NCBI GenBank assembly: GCA_963575745.1
Contig: CAUYUJ010021040.1
Coordinates: 1 to 64,000, forward strand
From: Prorocentrum cordatum
Taxonomy: Eukaryota; Sar; Dinophyceae; Prorocentrales; Prorocentraceae
Direction of reading: 5' to 3'
Length of the DNA: 64,000 nucleotides
The position numbers and the translations under genes were made by a program. The notes beneath the pieces are model-generated. The model ran no database searches, was not told where the DNA came from, and worked only from the letters and a program-made list of their open reading frames with translations. Of this stretch, positions 50,240 to 60,215 are shown one piece after another; position 1 is the first letter of the stretch, and the number at the start of each line of letters is the position of its first letter.

Positions 50240-50345
50240 CCTTCTCATGATCCTCTTCTTCCTGAATCGTGGGCCCCTCGGACCCCGATAACCACCCAAA
50301 CCCCCCAAAGCTATCCTGCTGCTCCTCCGTTTCCATTGTGACTCA
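50240..50345 (-). CDS. Possible short acidic exon
   Basis: Minus strand: METEEQQDSFGGFGWLSGSE then GPTIQEEEDHEKEKGAH. Non-repetitive and acidic, about 40 codons; borders uncertain. Confidence 0.25.
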
Positions 50346-50664
50346 AGCCACTGTGGCTCAAATCCGAAGCAGAATGCTCAGCACAACAAGAGCACCGATT
50401 GGCGGATAATGTAGCGATGACCTGTCAAAGTAATCTTCGATAGTCTAGCGCGACTTCATCCTGCATGCCATTTGCAAGCCACTACTCCAGACGTACCATG
50501 GCGCCGCCTGCTGGGCAGAAGTCGGCGAGATCTCCCAGGACCGATAAATCTATATAACTTGTATATACAAAAATTCCAGGATGGGGATACAGCAGGTGAG
50601 GGGCAGCGCAGAACTGGGCCTCCTCTGGTCTGACAGTGCTGATGACTGAAATCTGGCCTCCCAT

Positions 50665-50833
50665 TCCCTCCCTCTCCTCCTCGTCTTCCTGCTCCTCCTC
50701 CTCCTCCTCCTCCTCCTCCTCTTCCTCCTCCTCCTCCTCCTCCTCCTCCTCCTCCTCCTCCTTCTCCTCCCCCTCCCCCTCCTCCTCCTCCTCCGCCTCC
50801 TCCGCCTCCTCCGCCTCCTCCTCCTCCGCCTAA
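50665..50833. repeat. CTC/CCGCCTCC microsatellite
   Basis: CTC repeats ending in CCGCCTCCTCCG units; Gly- and Ser-rich ORFs are artefacts. Confidence 0.95.
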
Positions 50834-51033
50834 GCTGCATGGGAGGAGGAAAGGGGAAGGGCAACCAGATGAAGGCGCTATGAGTATGGGTGCGAGCTGT
50901 CGGTCCCCGAGGGAATCTCCCGTTCGACCGGAGACTCCCATCCGACAACACACGCCCATTGCCACCCCCCAAGACCACCCCCCAGAATTCCACCCCGAGA
51001 AACCTGGGGGTTGCATAGGTATGGGTGCTAGTT

Positions 51034-51193
51034 TTAGGTCGGGCATGTCCTCCTACAGGCGGATTTTGGAAGACAAATGAAGAACAGTCAAAACATAGTC
51101 CCCCAACATCGAAAATAATGAACGAATCGTGTCCAGACTAGTTTTGTTACTGTTCTGGCGTATCCTTCCTGTAAAGGGACATGCCCGACTGAA
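51034..51193. mobile_element. MITE family A with probable target duplication
   Basis: Left TAGGTCGGGCATGTCCTCCT, right CCTGTAAAGGGACATGCCCG then ACTGAA. Flanks TGCTAGTTT and GGCTAGTTG match at 7 of 9 bases. Confidence 0.75.
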
Positions 51194-51589
51194 GGCTAGT
51201 TGTCAGCTCATGAAGTGTGGCAATCCAGCACCTCCGCGGTCCCCACAAAAGGGCTGCCTCTTGGAAGGCTCGAGGTCTCCACTCGTGGGCTGGCAGACAG
51301 CAGCGGCGAGGCCAGGCCAACAACGAGGTCGTGACCGCAGGGATGGCGACGCAGCGAACGCCAAGTTTCAGAGGATGGAGTCTCGGGTGGAAGAGTTTTC
51401 GCAGGCTGTCCAATCTTTTTTGCGTCGGCGGCTAGGCAGAGGGTGACTGCGCTGGCGATGATGAAAGGCATAAACGGGGGTTCCGTTGGAGCGAATTGTG
51501 CCACCATGCAAGAGGAGGAGGGAGGAGGGACGCGGCCGAAGGAAAATAAGGACGGGGCGGGCGCAGGCTGTCCAAACATTACCAATGCA

Positions 51590-51768
51590 GATATAGTCAA
51601 CCCGTATCACAAGGACGCACGAGAAGGGTGCAGGGGCTTCGAGAGGCCATGCCGACACTCTCCGAGCGGGGCGCGGCCAGCGAAAGCGGCCAAGGATGGA
51701 CCGAGGAGGCAAGGATGCAAGGGTACCCTTGGGAAGGTTGCCCATCGTTATCATGCGGGTTGACTAGA
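51590..51768. mobile_element. Short element with TAGTCAACCCG ends
   Basis: Left end TAGTCAACCCGTATCA, right end TGATGCGGGTTGACTA-like (TCATGCGGGTTGACTA): inverted ends of about 16 bp. The interior (GGATGCAAGG.TA.CCTTGGGAAGGTT.CCCAT) is homologous to 60905-61060, so this is a dispersed repeat. Confidence 0.55.
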
Positions 51769-52128
51769 AGCACTGGTCCTGGCAACGGTACCACCGCTGT
51801 CAACGGTACGGGCGCCCAGGCGCCACGGCTACGTCCGCAGTGGGACAAGCCCAACGAGTCGGATGCGCCCATCGCTCGCTGTTGACGAAGAAGAGTCCGA
51901 AGAAAGCAGATCTGGCAGAGACTAACGAGCTCGAGGACGTTGAGAGGCGCCTCAGGCACACCGGCGATGCACTGTGCAGCCCATCGAGAAGAGAGTCGCC
52001 GAGCTACGGACTGAACGCCACAATTGTGGTACCCGGCGACGACCCACCGTCGGGCAGCAGAGGACCTGGCATGAATGGAAGCGAGTCTGGGCAAGATGCG
52101 CGATTGTGACAGGGAGACGCAAGCAGTT

Positions 52129-52289
52129 TTAAGTCGGGCGTGTCCCCCTACAGGGAGATTTTGGGCGAAAAATAGAATATATTCCAAAATTACACCAAAA
52201 CTGTCAAACAAATACTTAAAAAATCGTCCCCGAATTATTGTTTGACTATGTTTGAAGATTCCCCCTGTAAAGGGACAGGCCCGACTTAA
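52129..52289. mobile_element. MITE family A, complete copy
   Basis: Begins TTAAGTCGGGCGTGTCCCCC and ends GGGACAGGCCCGACTTAA, the cleanest inverted ends in the window. Flanks AAGCAGTT and AAGCAGCT match at 7 of 8. The A/T-rich interior has no ORF. Confidence 0.9.
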
Positions 52290-52409
52290 AAGCAGCTGCG
52301 GGGCCTCGCAGAGTTGATCGCCACCGCGGTGCAGGGATCGCTTCGGAGACGAGCGAGGTCGCGCACCTGGAGGTGGGGCATGCAGAGACCAACGACTAGG
52401 GGTCGCCCC

Positions 52410-52578
52410 AGATAGGGGCAAGAGGACTGTGCACATGCACCGATTCTGGCCAGGCCCATCCTGAGCCCAGGATCGGTGCATACGCCCTCCTGCCTTGGCC
52501 AGGAAGGCACATGCACAGATCCTGGGTCAAGGATGGGCCTTGCCAGGATCGGTGCATGTGCATAGTTCTCTTCGCCCG
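52410..52578. mobile_element. Foldback element with ~60-bp arms (family F)
   Basis: Left GGGCAAGAGGACTGTGCACA then TGCACCGATTCTGGCCAGGC; right pairs through GCCTTGCCAGGATCGGTGCA and TGTGCATAGTTCTCTTCGCC. The loop holds another partial palindrome. No ORF. Confidence 0.75.
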
Positions 52579-52917
52579 ACCAGAGACTTCTTCGCAAGAT
52601 CGAGTTCCAGATCTCAGCTCATCGATCGACCCTCATGGCGAAGAAGTCCCGGCGGGCGATGCCAACATTCCCAGAAGCGAAGAGAGGCTACAGCATCAAT
52701 GCCACAGAATATGCACGTGGATGAGTCTATCAGCTCGCCCGCGCCTGCCTTCTGCAGCTACCGGTGGCAACTACGATGCTGACGCAACTGCAGGTGGCGC
52801 CAAGAGAAGCACTCGATGACGAACCCGAGAAGCCGTTCACGCTTGCAGGAGACCAGGCAACACTCAAAAAACAAATGGCTGAGGTCCACAACAAGAAGCG
52901 AATCGCTGCTATAGAAG

Positions 52918-53175
52918 AGAAGAGAAAACGGCATACACATGTTGAACTTTTGGCGCTCAGCGCGGACTTCTTGGATGCGCGCTGGGCCCCCCTGGCGGCG
53001 CCTTCGGCGCCGCCCCTGGCGCGCTCCGCGCGCCAGGGAGGGGAAGAGCATGCTACGCATGGAATGGATTCAATGAAAACCAATTGCAGTGGATCTGCGA
53101 GTGGATCAATCTAGATCGATGAGGCTATGCTGCTTCTTTTGATTTTGAGCCGGCGCGCCAAAAGTTTCTGCCTGT
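52918..53175. mobile_element. GC-rich foldback element (family B), copy 5, disrupted
   Basis: Left GAACTTTTGGCGCTCAGCGC then GGACTTCTTGGATGCGCGCT; the core is inverted relative to other copies (GGCGGCGCCTTCGGCGCCGC, TGGCGCGCTCCGCGCGCCAG). The right end (GGCGCGCCAAAAGTTTCTGC) is displaced to 53150 by about 110 bp. Confidence 0.7.
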
Positions 53176-53774
53176 GCCCTTTGTTGCTTCTTCGGTCCTC
53201 CTTCGATGGACCTGCTCTCTGGCTGGACGGCGCACGGATGAGCGCGCCGACTTCGTGCCTACCCAGCGCCGCCGCGGCCTCGCGGTCGGGGCGCCTGCAC
53301 GCGGCGGGCTCGGCGCTGTCTCGTGGAGCGGGGTCTCGAATCCGTCCCTCTGTGCATCGCGGCCAGCAGTGCAGAGTGCTGCTGGAGGTATGGTGTTCCC
53401 AGCGTACGTCAGTGCCACATCCCAGAACTAATTTCGATCACCCAGAACCGTATCGAAACGGTGTCTAACGAGTATCGCCCCCCAGGGCCCGACACCTGAC
53501 AACCCTCCAGTTTCGGGACTTCCTTGGTGCTCGATTTTTTTTTCGGGTGGCCAAGGCCAAAGTAGGTCGGAACATCATAGTGCTGGAAGTTCGGACCAAA
53601 CAGAGTATGACGCTCCAAGGAGAGCAGGCTTCCGGTGCACGCGCCGTGGCGATGCCCCCGATGCAGACGAGGCCTTCGAGCAGGGCCCCCGCGGGAGGAA
53701 GGCAGCACGTGCGAACGGTGGCCAGAGAACGGCCAATCAACGTTTCGGGGCGCAATTTTAAACGCAAGTTTAGA

Positions 53775-53920
53775 AGAAGGAAGCACGGTATATAAACACA
53801 ATGGATTGGCGCTCCCAGCGGATTTCTTGGACCTGCGCTGGACCCCCCTCCCTGGCGCGCGGAGCCCAACGCGGATCCAAGAGATCCGCGCGGAGCGCTA
53901 AAAGTTTATGTTCATGCCTG
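53775..53920. mobile_element. GC-rich foldback element (family B), copy 6
   Basis: Left GGTATATAAACACAATGGAT then TGGCGCTCCCAGCGGATTTC; right GATCCGCGCGGAGCGCTAAA then AGTTTATGTTCATGCC. The central GC palindrome is shortened. Confidence 0.8.
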
Positions 53921-54329
53921 TCGTCCTCGACGGTTATCCTCGTGCACAAGATCGGCCACGTGGAGTCGGACCCAGAGGCGCTAGTCTCTTGGTGCGCGGC
54001 TCGCTGGTTGCAGATGCGGGCGGTGGCCGCGGCGGCCACTGCCGGCTATAATGCCACTGAGCGTGTCTGGCGATCTTCACGAGGACAAATACACTGGATG
54101 GGGTATTTACCAAGGGGGAGTGATTGACCTCCCGACTGAGTTTGCCCAATCCCGCCCCCTCCGTCCTCCTCCCCCTCCTCATCCACATCCCCTTCCTCCA
54201 ACACCCCTTCCACCCATGCCGACAGCACGTGCCCAACGCCCCGAGCGGGTTCAAAAGGGGGGGGCGATTATTGTCCCATCCAGGGTCTCGGAATGCGACC
54301 GCCCTTGCAAGGCCGAGAGGAGCTCTGCG

Positions 54330-54560
54330 TCCGCCGGTTGCAGCGAGTGCAACATCGATCTACTGGGGCGGCCTGTGCTCGCAGTCTTCAACGCGTGCCT
54401 GAACCCCAGCGTCGGCACTGGAGGCGCCGCATCAAGGCAGCTGTTGGCCTGGCGTCAGCAGCTGGAGACTGGAACATGGGCCCACGGACCCTCGAGGCGT
54501 CGGAGTTCCCCCTCCTCGCCAGCTCGCATGCGATGGCGCCTGCGGCGCCTACTTGAAGAG
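54330..54560 (+). pseudogene. Possible endonuclease-domain remnant of a third LINE
   Basis: One plus-strand frame contains AAVGLASAAGDWNMGPRTLE, where GDWNM resembles the GD(F/W)N motif of AP-like endonucleases, ending MAPAAPT at TGA. No other endonuclease motif survives. A family C element and a GGA tract follow, then more LINE-like sequence at 55530-56060 on the same strand. Weak. Confidence 0.3.
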
Positions 54561-54731
54561 GGGGCGGGGGCGACGGCTTTGAGCAAGATCGTTCTACCGG
54601 AATCAGATACTCATGCGAGGCTTCAAACATTGAACAGCCCATCTACGCTGGGCGACTGGACCCCACAGGCCCATCCGCCTTGGGTTCGAACTGAGGCATC
54701 TTGTTCATTCCATGACCAGTGCTGCCCATAG

Positions 54732-54954
54732 AGGCCTCCTAGATGGAGTCGGAGTGGATAGGGTCGGAGGATCGCGAGGCATCGCCGAGACATCGGCGAT
54801 GCACTGGCGATGTATCCGAGACGTCGGCGATGTATCGGCGACGTCTGCGTGAAGAACATCGGGCTCCGCAGGGAGCCGCATCGGCGATGCACCGCCGATG
54901 CGGCGCGATCCTCCGACCCCACCTGCTCCGACCTCATCTAGGAGGCCTCGAGGC
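54732..54954. mobile_element. Family C element, complete copy 4
   Basis: Left GAGGCCTCCTAGATGGAGTC, right CCGACCTCATCTAGGAGGCC, arms about 45 bp with paired GGGTCGG subrepeats; interior GATGCACTGGC and GACGTCGGC words. Confidence 0.85.
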
Positions 54955-55529
54955 ACGGCAAGGCGAAGGAGGAGGAGGTGGAGGAGGAGGAGGAGGGGAG
55001 GAGGAGGTGGAGGAGGAGGAGGAGGAGGAAGGGCCTAGAGCCCAGCGAGTTCCTGGTGTCCCCGATCGCCCCAGCCCCAGTCGGCGAGGCGCCTCGCCGA
55101 GGATGCATGCGTGCACGGCCGCCTGTGATCCGTCCGTCCCAGCGAGCAGCGGCCCGGGCAGCGCACTCGAACTCCTGGGGGCGCCTCGCCACCGCAGCCG
55201 CGCGGTGCGCAGGACAGAGAGCAAGCAAAGCAATCAAGAGCCCACGATCTTCCGTGCGAGGTTTTGTACGGTGCGTCGGAGTGTGCTGCGAGGCCAAGGG
55301 CTGTCGCCGATGGCTGGAAGTGGCTTCAAAACGCTGTTGGTCAGGTCGTGGTCTTCTCCAGGGTGGCTATTTTGGCCGAGAGTCGCATGAACTTGCGCGC
55401 GACGTGTCCGGCTTCCTAGTTGGCATGTGCCTAGGTCTAGGGCTGAGTTCGCGTCTAAACAGATCGTGCCATATCGCTTGCAATGTTGTTGGAGCCGACG
55501 AGATCAATCCCGAATCATTGGCTCAATTT

Positions 55530-56060
55530 GCAACTGGCATCGAGCCAGATGCCGAATTCGCTGCCACGGCGAGACTCGGAAACATCACGAGTCTTGGAAC
55601 GAGTGGCGCGCTGCTGGCATGGCCGCAGGTGCTACGTGTTTTCGCAAGATCACTGCTGCCAGCCGGGTTAGAGCGGCCACAATCATTCGGGGGCCAAGTG
55701 ACCATGCCGCGGACGCGACTAACCTTGTAGTGCAAGAGGCAGTGGTATATAGGGAGCTCGGGTGCGATTCGTCCGAGGCCCCCATGACCTGGGTTCCCGA
55801 TCGGCCTTATCCGGAGAGAGCTTCGGTGACAAACGTGCGGGAAGTAGCGTGCAGTTGTTCACGCAATACGACCAGCAGCTGAAATCGACTCCACACGATG
55901 CTTGTGCTTGCGATCGATTGCCAATCAGCCGAGATTTTATGTGCCATGTGGAAGGCCTCCGAGGCCATGGGGATGCTACCACGCCACGTCGGTTGCAGTG
56001 GGCGATGCAACATGGCCCCCCCAAACCTAGAAGCAACAACATCTGATGGTCCTGCACGCA
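55530..56060 (+). pseudogene. LINE remnant: region just before a reverse transcriptase
   Basis: Plus-strand text such as HHESWNEWRAAGMAAGATCF, NLVVQEAVVYRELGCDSSEA, then, after a stop, CQSAEILCAMWKASEAMGML and PRHVGC..NMAPP, ending KPRSNN. The last part resembles the segment leading into LINE RT motifs (a helix, PRH, then PK). The remnant is cut by the foldback at 56062. Stops and frame changes make it non-functional. Confidence 0.4.
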
Positions 56061-56061
56061 A

Positions 56062-56230
56062 TCATTTACCAGCCTCGAACGTATCCCTATCCCTAAGATT
56101 GACACGCCAAAAGGCGATGACAATCTTAGGGGTTCGCCCTCAAAAAATGAGGGAACCCCTAAGATTGGCGTCGTGATGAGGAGGTGTCCAGCATAGAGAT
56201 AGGGATATGTTCCAGGCTGGTAGATAATGA
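56062..56230. repeat. Nested cruciform element
   Basis: Outer arms TCATTTACCAGCCTCGAACG + TATCCCTATC (56062-56091) and GATAGGGATATGTTCCAGGC + TGGTAGATAATGA (56198-56230). Inside, CCTAAGATTG occurs at 56092 and 56158 with its complement CAATCTTAGG at 56121, plus GGTTCGCCCTCA/TGAGGGAACC arms around an A6 loop. Three inner stems can compete for pairing. Confidence 0.85.
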
Positions 56231-56702
56231 CTTGAATCTGGCAGACATTGCGCAGACCGCAACTTTCCGAAGTCAGTCATCACGTCGACTGTCGTTAGCG
56301 TCTCAAGGTCGGGCCCCCCCTCGATCTGGGGAAATTTTCAAAAGGTACCGATATCGCAGCTCCCCGTACCTCTCCTGGGGTGCGTTCTGACCAGGATTGC
56401 GAGGCGAGTCCAGCGGTGGCAACGAGGGCCTCCCAGGAGGCCCAGAAAGGGGAAAACAAGGGAAGGCTAGTGGTATGGGTACCCTTTCCTGCTCTGATGG
56501 GCTCCCCCTCGATCGTGCTGTTCCGTTTTCGCAAGCTGAATCGCTGGCGGTGCCCAGTGCCGGGACCCGTCAGGCCAGCATCGCGCCTGCCAAGTTCTCG
56601 CAGGGACCCCTCGGGCGCGGCCTAACCGACACCTAACAAACCATCCCCTTCCGTGACGTCATCCTCGCCTTTCGAGCTCCCCTCCGGCCGCATACATACG
56701 GC

Positions 56703-56867
56703 CTGGGTTGGGTCGGGCATGTCCTCCTACAGGCAGATTTTAAAAGAAAAATGTAAACCAGTCAAAACATCAGCAACAATAGCCAAACATAGTAGAAACA
56801 TCGCCCCCAGACTATTTTTGCCCATTCTTGAATCTTCCTCCTGCAGAAGGATCGGCCCGACGTAAGT
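56703..56867. mobile_element. MITE family A
   Basis: Left GGTCGGGCATGTCCTCCTAC, right CCTGCAGAAGGATCGGCCCG then ACGTAA. Target duplication not clear. Confidence 0.75.
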
Positions 56868-57016
56868 CTTGGGGCGAGGCCCGGGGGACGTCACGGAAGG
56901 GGATGGTCTGCTGGGGGCCGGTCAGGCCGCCCCTGACCGGCCCCCCCGCACGAGGCACGCACGGCGCCCCTCCTCGAGGAGGTATCGGGGCCATGGAGGC
57001 CAAGGCAGGCCAGCCC

Positions 57017-57179
57017 CAGTTCGGGCGTGTCCTCCTACAGGCGGATTTTGGACGAAAAACAAAAAAGAGTCGAAACATATGGGAAGCAATCAAAAGGAAT
57101 AGTAGAATCGTCCCCGACTATCTTTTTTTTTGTTGCTATTTTCGATTATTCCTTCTGTAGAGGGACAGGCCCGACTTAA
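57017..57179. mobile_element. MITE family A with perfect 9-bp target duplication
   Basis: Left CAGTTCGGGCGTGTCCTCCT, right TGTAGAGGGACAGGCCCGAC then TTAA. GGCCAGCCC on both sides (57008-57016, 57180-57188). Confidence 0.9.
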
Positions 57180-57319
57180 GGCCAGCCCCGCCCTGCCAGC
57201 GGCAGGCGCTGGCGGCGTCGGCGCGCGCAACAAGTTTTGGCACCGCATCGATATCGTTCAGCCCAGATCTCCTCGCGTTGGACAAAAAAATCACGACGGG
57301 TGGTTTTTGCCTGATTTTC

Positions 57320-57555
57320 AGCCTCCAGGGGCCCTTCCCAAGCCTCGGGACCGTCAAAAACGACTCAGGACGAAAAACCGCTCTGGGGAAGGGGTCCAGA
57401 CCTCTGGGTGTCGACGTTGTGACAAAAATCTCGACGTCGGGGGTCTGGGAACCGATCGCGACCCCGATCGTTCAAGGTGGAATTCCGTCAGGTCCAGTGG
57501 CGTTACCGTGTCCATCGGTGCTTCGGCGTCCCAGAATTCAACCTTGAACGCCTTT
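57320..57555. repeat. Second copy of the 15.5-kb dispersed repeat plus a 17-bp-arm hairpin
   Basis: 57320-57450 matches 15530-15660. At 57470-57550, CGTTCAAGGTGGAATTC pairs with GAATTCAACCTTGAACG around a 50-nt loop. Confidence 0.7.
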
Positions 57556-57931
57556 GCCGACGTCGACAGCGCGCCAGCGCCGCACGAAGCTACTGCAATT
57601 GGCTCGTGATTTGTCTTAGTCTGCCGTGGTTCGGCAACCGTCCGACCGTCCGACCTCTCGGGGGCGCCGTCGATAGATCGGTCCTTCTCCTCTTCCTCTC
57701 CCGGAGACCTTCAGATTCCCTGGAGGCGCAAGGAGGTCCAAACACGTCAACAAAAACTTGATTGTCGAAATTCGAACCTCGGTCATGGCTCATCGGACAA
57801 CGATGACGACTACAACGACGTCCACGACGACGACGATAACGACGACGACGCTCTCGGTTCTTCGATTCCATGATTTCCAATCCGCGAGCCCCAGAACCTC
57901 CCGACGCCTTCCCCTGGGACTGATTTTCTAC

Positions 57932-58165
57932 CATGCCTTCGCTGTCGGCCCAAACTCGGGAGAACATCGCCACTGGACCAATCGCAACGTCGGACGTCTG
58001 GGCCGACGACGAGAACTGGGTCTCGGACAGACCCGCGGACTTGCCCCGGGAGGTGCCGTGCCCACTGCTTCGAGCTGCGCCCAGCCGTGAGCACACGAGA
58101 GGAGCCGGCCCAGCCGTGACCGCGTCGGGGATCCCGCAGGCCAGGAGGGCCCACGGGCTCAAGAG
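57932..58165 (+). CDS. Possible exon, plus strand
   Basis: MPSLSAQTRENIATGPIATS then DVWADDENWVSDRPADLPRE is non-repetitive and coding-like for about 75 codons, before the family B element. Minus-strand readings are also open, so orientation is uncertain. Confidence 0.3.
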
Positions 58166-58194
58166 TCCAAGTGCAGCACGAGCCTCGGCAGAAG

Positions 58195-58383
58195 AAGAAC
58201 AGAAACGCCATAAACAGAAGCTTTTGGCGCTCCGCGCGGGCTTCTTGGATCTGCGCTGGACCCCCCTCCCTGGCGCGCGGAGCGCGTCGGGGGCGGCGCC
58301 GGAGGCGCAGCCTGGGGGGCCCAGGCGCCGATCCAAGATGCCCGCGCGGAGCGCCAGAAGCTTCTGTTTGTGGCGTTTTCCGT
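58195..58383. mobile_element. GC-rich foldback element (family B), most complete copy
   Basis: Left AACGCCATAAACAGAAGCTT then TTGGCGCTCCGCGCGGGCTT; right AAGCTTCTGTTTGTGGCGTT. The arms pair for about 80 bp around a short centre (GGCGCGCGGAGCGCG). Defines the family ends best. Confidence 0.9.
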
Positions 58384-58444
58384 CGCTGTTGCTCTTCGAC
58401 CCGATGTGCTCCTCCCCCCCATCGCCCCTCGCTCCTCCTCGCCC

Positions 58445-58830
58445 CCCCTGTGCGGGGCGCCCGCCTGCTTCCACGCCGCCGCGCTCTGCGCCCGCGCCTC
58501 CGCCAGCTCCTCCCCCAGGCCGCCGCCCTCGCTGCCCTCGCCGCCGGCCTCGGCCCCGGGCACGAGGCCCTGGGCCCTGGCCCACTGGAGCAGCTCCTTC
58601 GGGAGGAGGAGGAGGAGGAGGAGGAGGAGGAGGAGGAGGAGGAGGAGGAAGTGGAGGAGGAGGAAGTGGAGGAGGAGGAGGAGGAGGAGGAAGTGGAGGA
58701 GGCGGAGGAGGAGGAGGAGGAGGAGGAGGAGGAGGACGCGTCGACCCTGGGCCCTGGCCGACTGGAGCAGCTCCTTCCGGGAGGGCTCGCGTCGCCACGG
58801 GCGGAGGTTCGCGCATCGAGACTGCGCAGC
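58445..58830 (-). CDS. Probable exon pair interrupted by a GGA microsatellite
   Basis: Minus strand: SGCAAQSRCANLRPWRREPS then RKELLQSARAQGRR, a GGA/TCC tract (58605-58735), then PKELLQWARAQGLVPGAEAG and EELAEARAQSAAAWKQAGAP. KELLQ(S/W)ARAQG is present on both sides of the tract, matching the ~40-bp DNA direct repeat GCCCTGGCC.ACTGGAGCAG. Coding status is likely for the helical part; it is unclear whether the tract is translated (Leu-rich) or spliced out. Confidence 0.35.
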
Positions 58831-59389
58831 GCATCCGGAAGGCGTCGTTTCCGCCTCGGCCTCGGAGGGCCCGGCCCCCGTGGCCGCCCGAGGTCGACCC
58901 GGAACGCTAGCCGCTGGCCAGGCACGGCACCCGGGAGGGTGCTGGCTGGGAGGAGCTTGTTTCTCACGGTCGACAGAACAATTTCCGCGATCAGCATCAG
59001 ATGTGCTTTTCAATTACGGCAGTGTGCTCCTGTACGCTCGAGCGCTTTCCTGGCTCCGATGATCGTCGGACCTCGAGCTCACTCGACAGTCCTGTTGTCC
59101 CCTTACCTCGCGCATCGTGTGTCTCGTTGGCTCTTAGTTCTGCGTGCTTTCCTTCACTTGGACAGATATTTCGCTACCGCACCAAAGACACTTGCACACA
59201 GTGCGTCAGCATCGCCGACGTCAGAGCACACTCGTATATGGCTGGCATCCCCGTCAAGGAGGTTTGCAGACCCTCGCGGGGAGAGCTGATCAGCCTCGAG
59301 CGCAAAGTCCGCCACACGAGATGACCTTTGATGCCTTCCCGCCGCTTCGCTTCTGGTTGACTTCTGCGGCCTCCATATGGCTCCAAGAT

Positions 59390-59705
59390 GGTTCAAGAGA
59401 GCCCCCAGAGAGGCCAAGAGGCCCCCAAGACGGCCCCAAGGCCCGAGAGTGCCCAAATGTGCGCTTATGAGCGCTCCTGAAGGGGAATGCCAAATCGAGG
59501 ACCCCCCTCTGTTGAACAAGGTGGCCCCAAGACGCCCTCCAGTGCTCAAGGGCTCCCAATAGGCCGCTGGGAGGGCCCCAGGACACATCAAAATAGCCCC
59601 ATTAGGACCCCATGACTTTCCACAAGGGCCTCAAGAAGGTCACAAGAGGATCTAAAGAACACCTCAAGAGGACCCCAAGAAAACTCCAACCTGCCTCCAA
59701 GAGTT
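59390..59705. repeat. Diverged CCAAGAGGCCC minisatellite
   Basis: Words CCCAAGAGG, CCCCAAGA and CTCCAAGA recur, as at 3.5, 13.2 and 22.7 kb. Followed by a copy of the 4.65-kb dispersed repeat at 59808-59925. Confidence 0.7.
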
Positions 59706-59959
59706 CTCGTCATCGTTGGCATCTTCCTCCTTGTCTTTGTTTTCCTCGTCGTCGTCATCGTCGCTGTCTTCGTCCTTCACGTCGTCCTCCTCCTTTGAAA
59801 TATATACGAAGCTATGTGGTGCGCTCCTGCACTGCATGCTGCTACATTTCTCTTATCGAGCAACTCGCCTGGGCATTGCTTCTGGATGGGCTGGCGGGCC
59901 GACGCAAAGCGTCAAGATGTTGCAGCAACCTGCAGCACAGTGTGTAGTTAGCAGACTCC

Positions 59960-60060
59960 GCCGCAGAATGTGCAGCAGCCCGCGAAGCAGCGTCTGCAGC
60001 CAACTTCGCAACCAAGCCCGCGGCAGGTTCTTCAGCCACACTGGGCGCCGGCGCGACGAG
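59960..60060 (-). CDS. Possible Ala-rich helical exon
   Basis: Minus strand: APSVAEEPAAGLVAKLAADA then ASRAAAHSAAESANY. Open and helical, next to the GGA tract (60065-60215). Weak. Confidence 0.3.
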
Positions 60061-60064
60061 CGGC

Positions 60065-60215
60065 GCAGGCAGGAGGAAGAGGAGGAGGAGGAGGAGGAGG
60101 GGGGAGGAGAAGGAGGAGGAGGAGGGGGAGGAGGAGGAGGAGGAGGAGGAGGAGGAGGAGAGGGAGGAGGAGGAGGAGGAGGAGGAGGAGGAGGAGGGAG
60201 GAGGAGGAGGGCAGC
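60065..60215. repeat. GGA microsatellite
   Basis: GGA with AGA and GGG variants; ORFs across it are artefacts. Confidence 0.95.
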
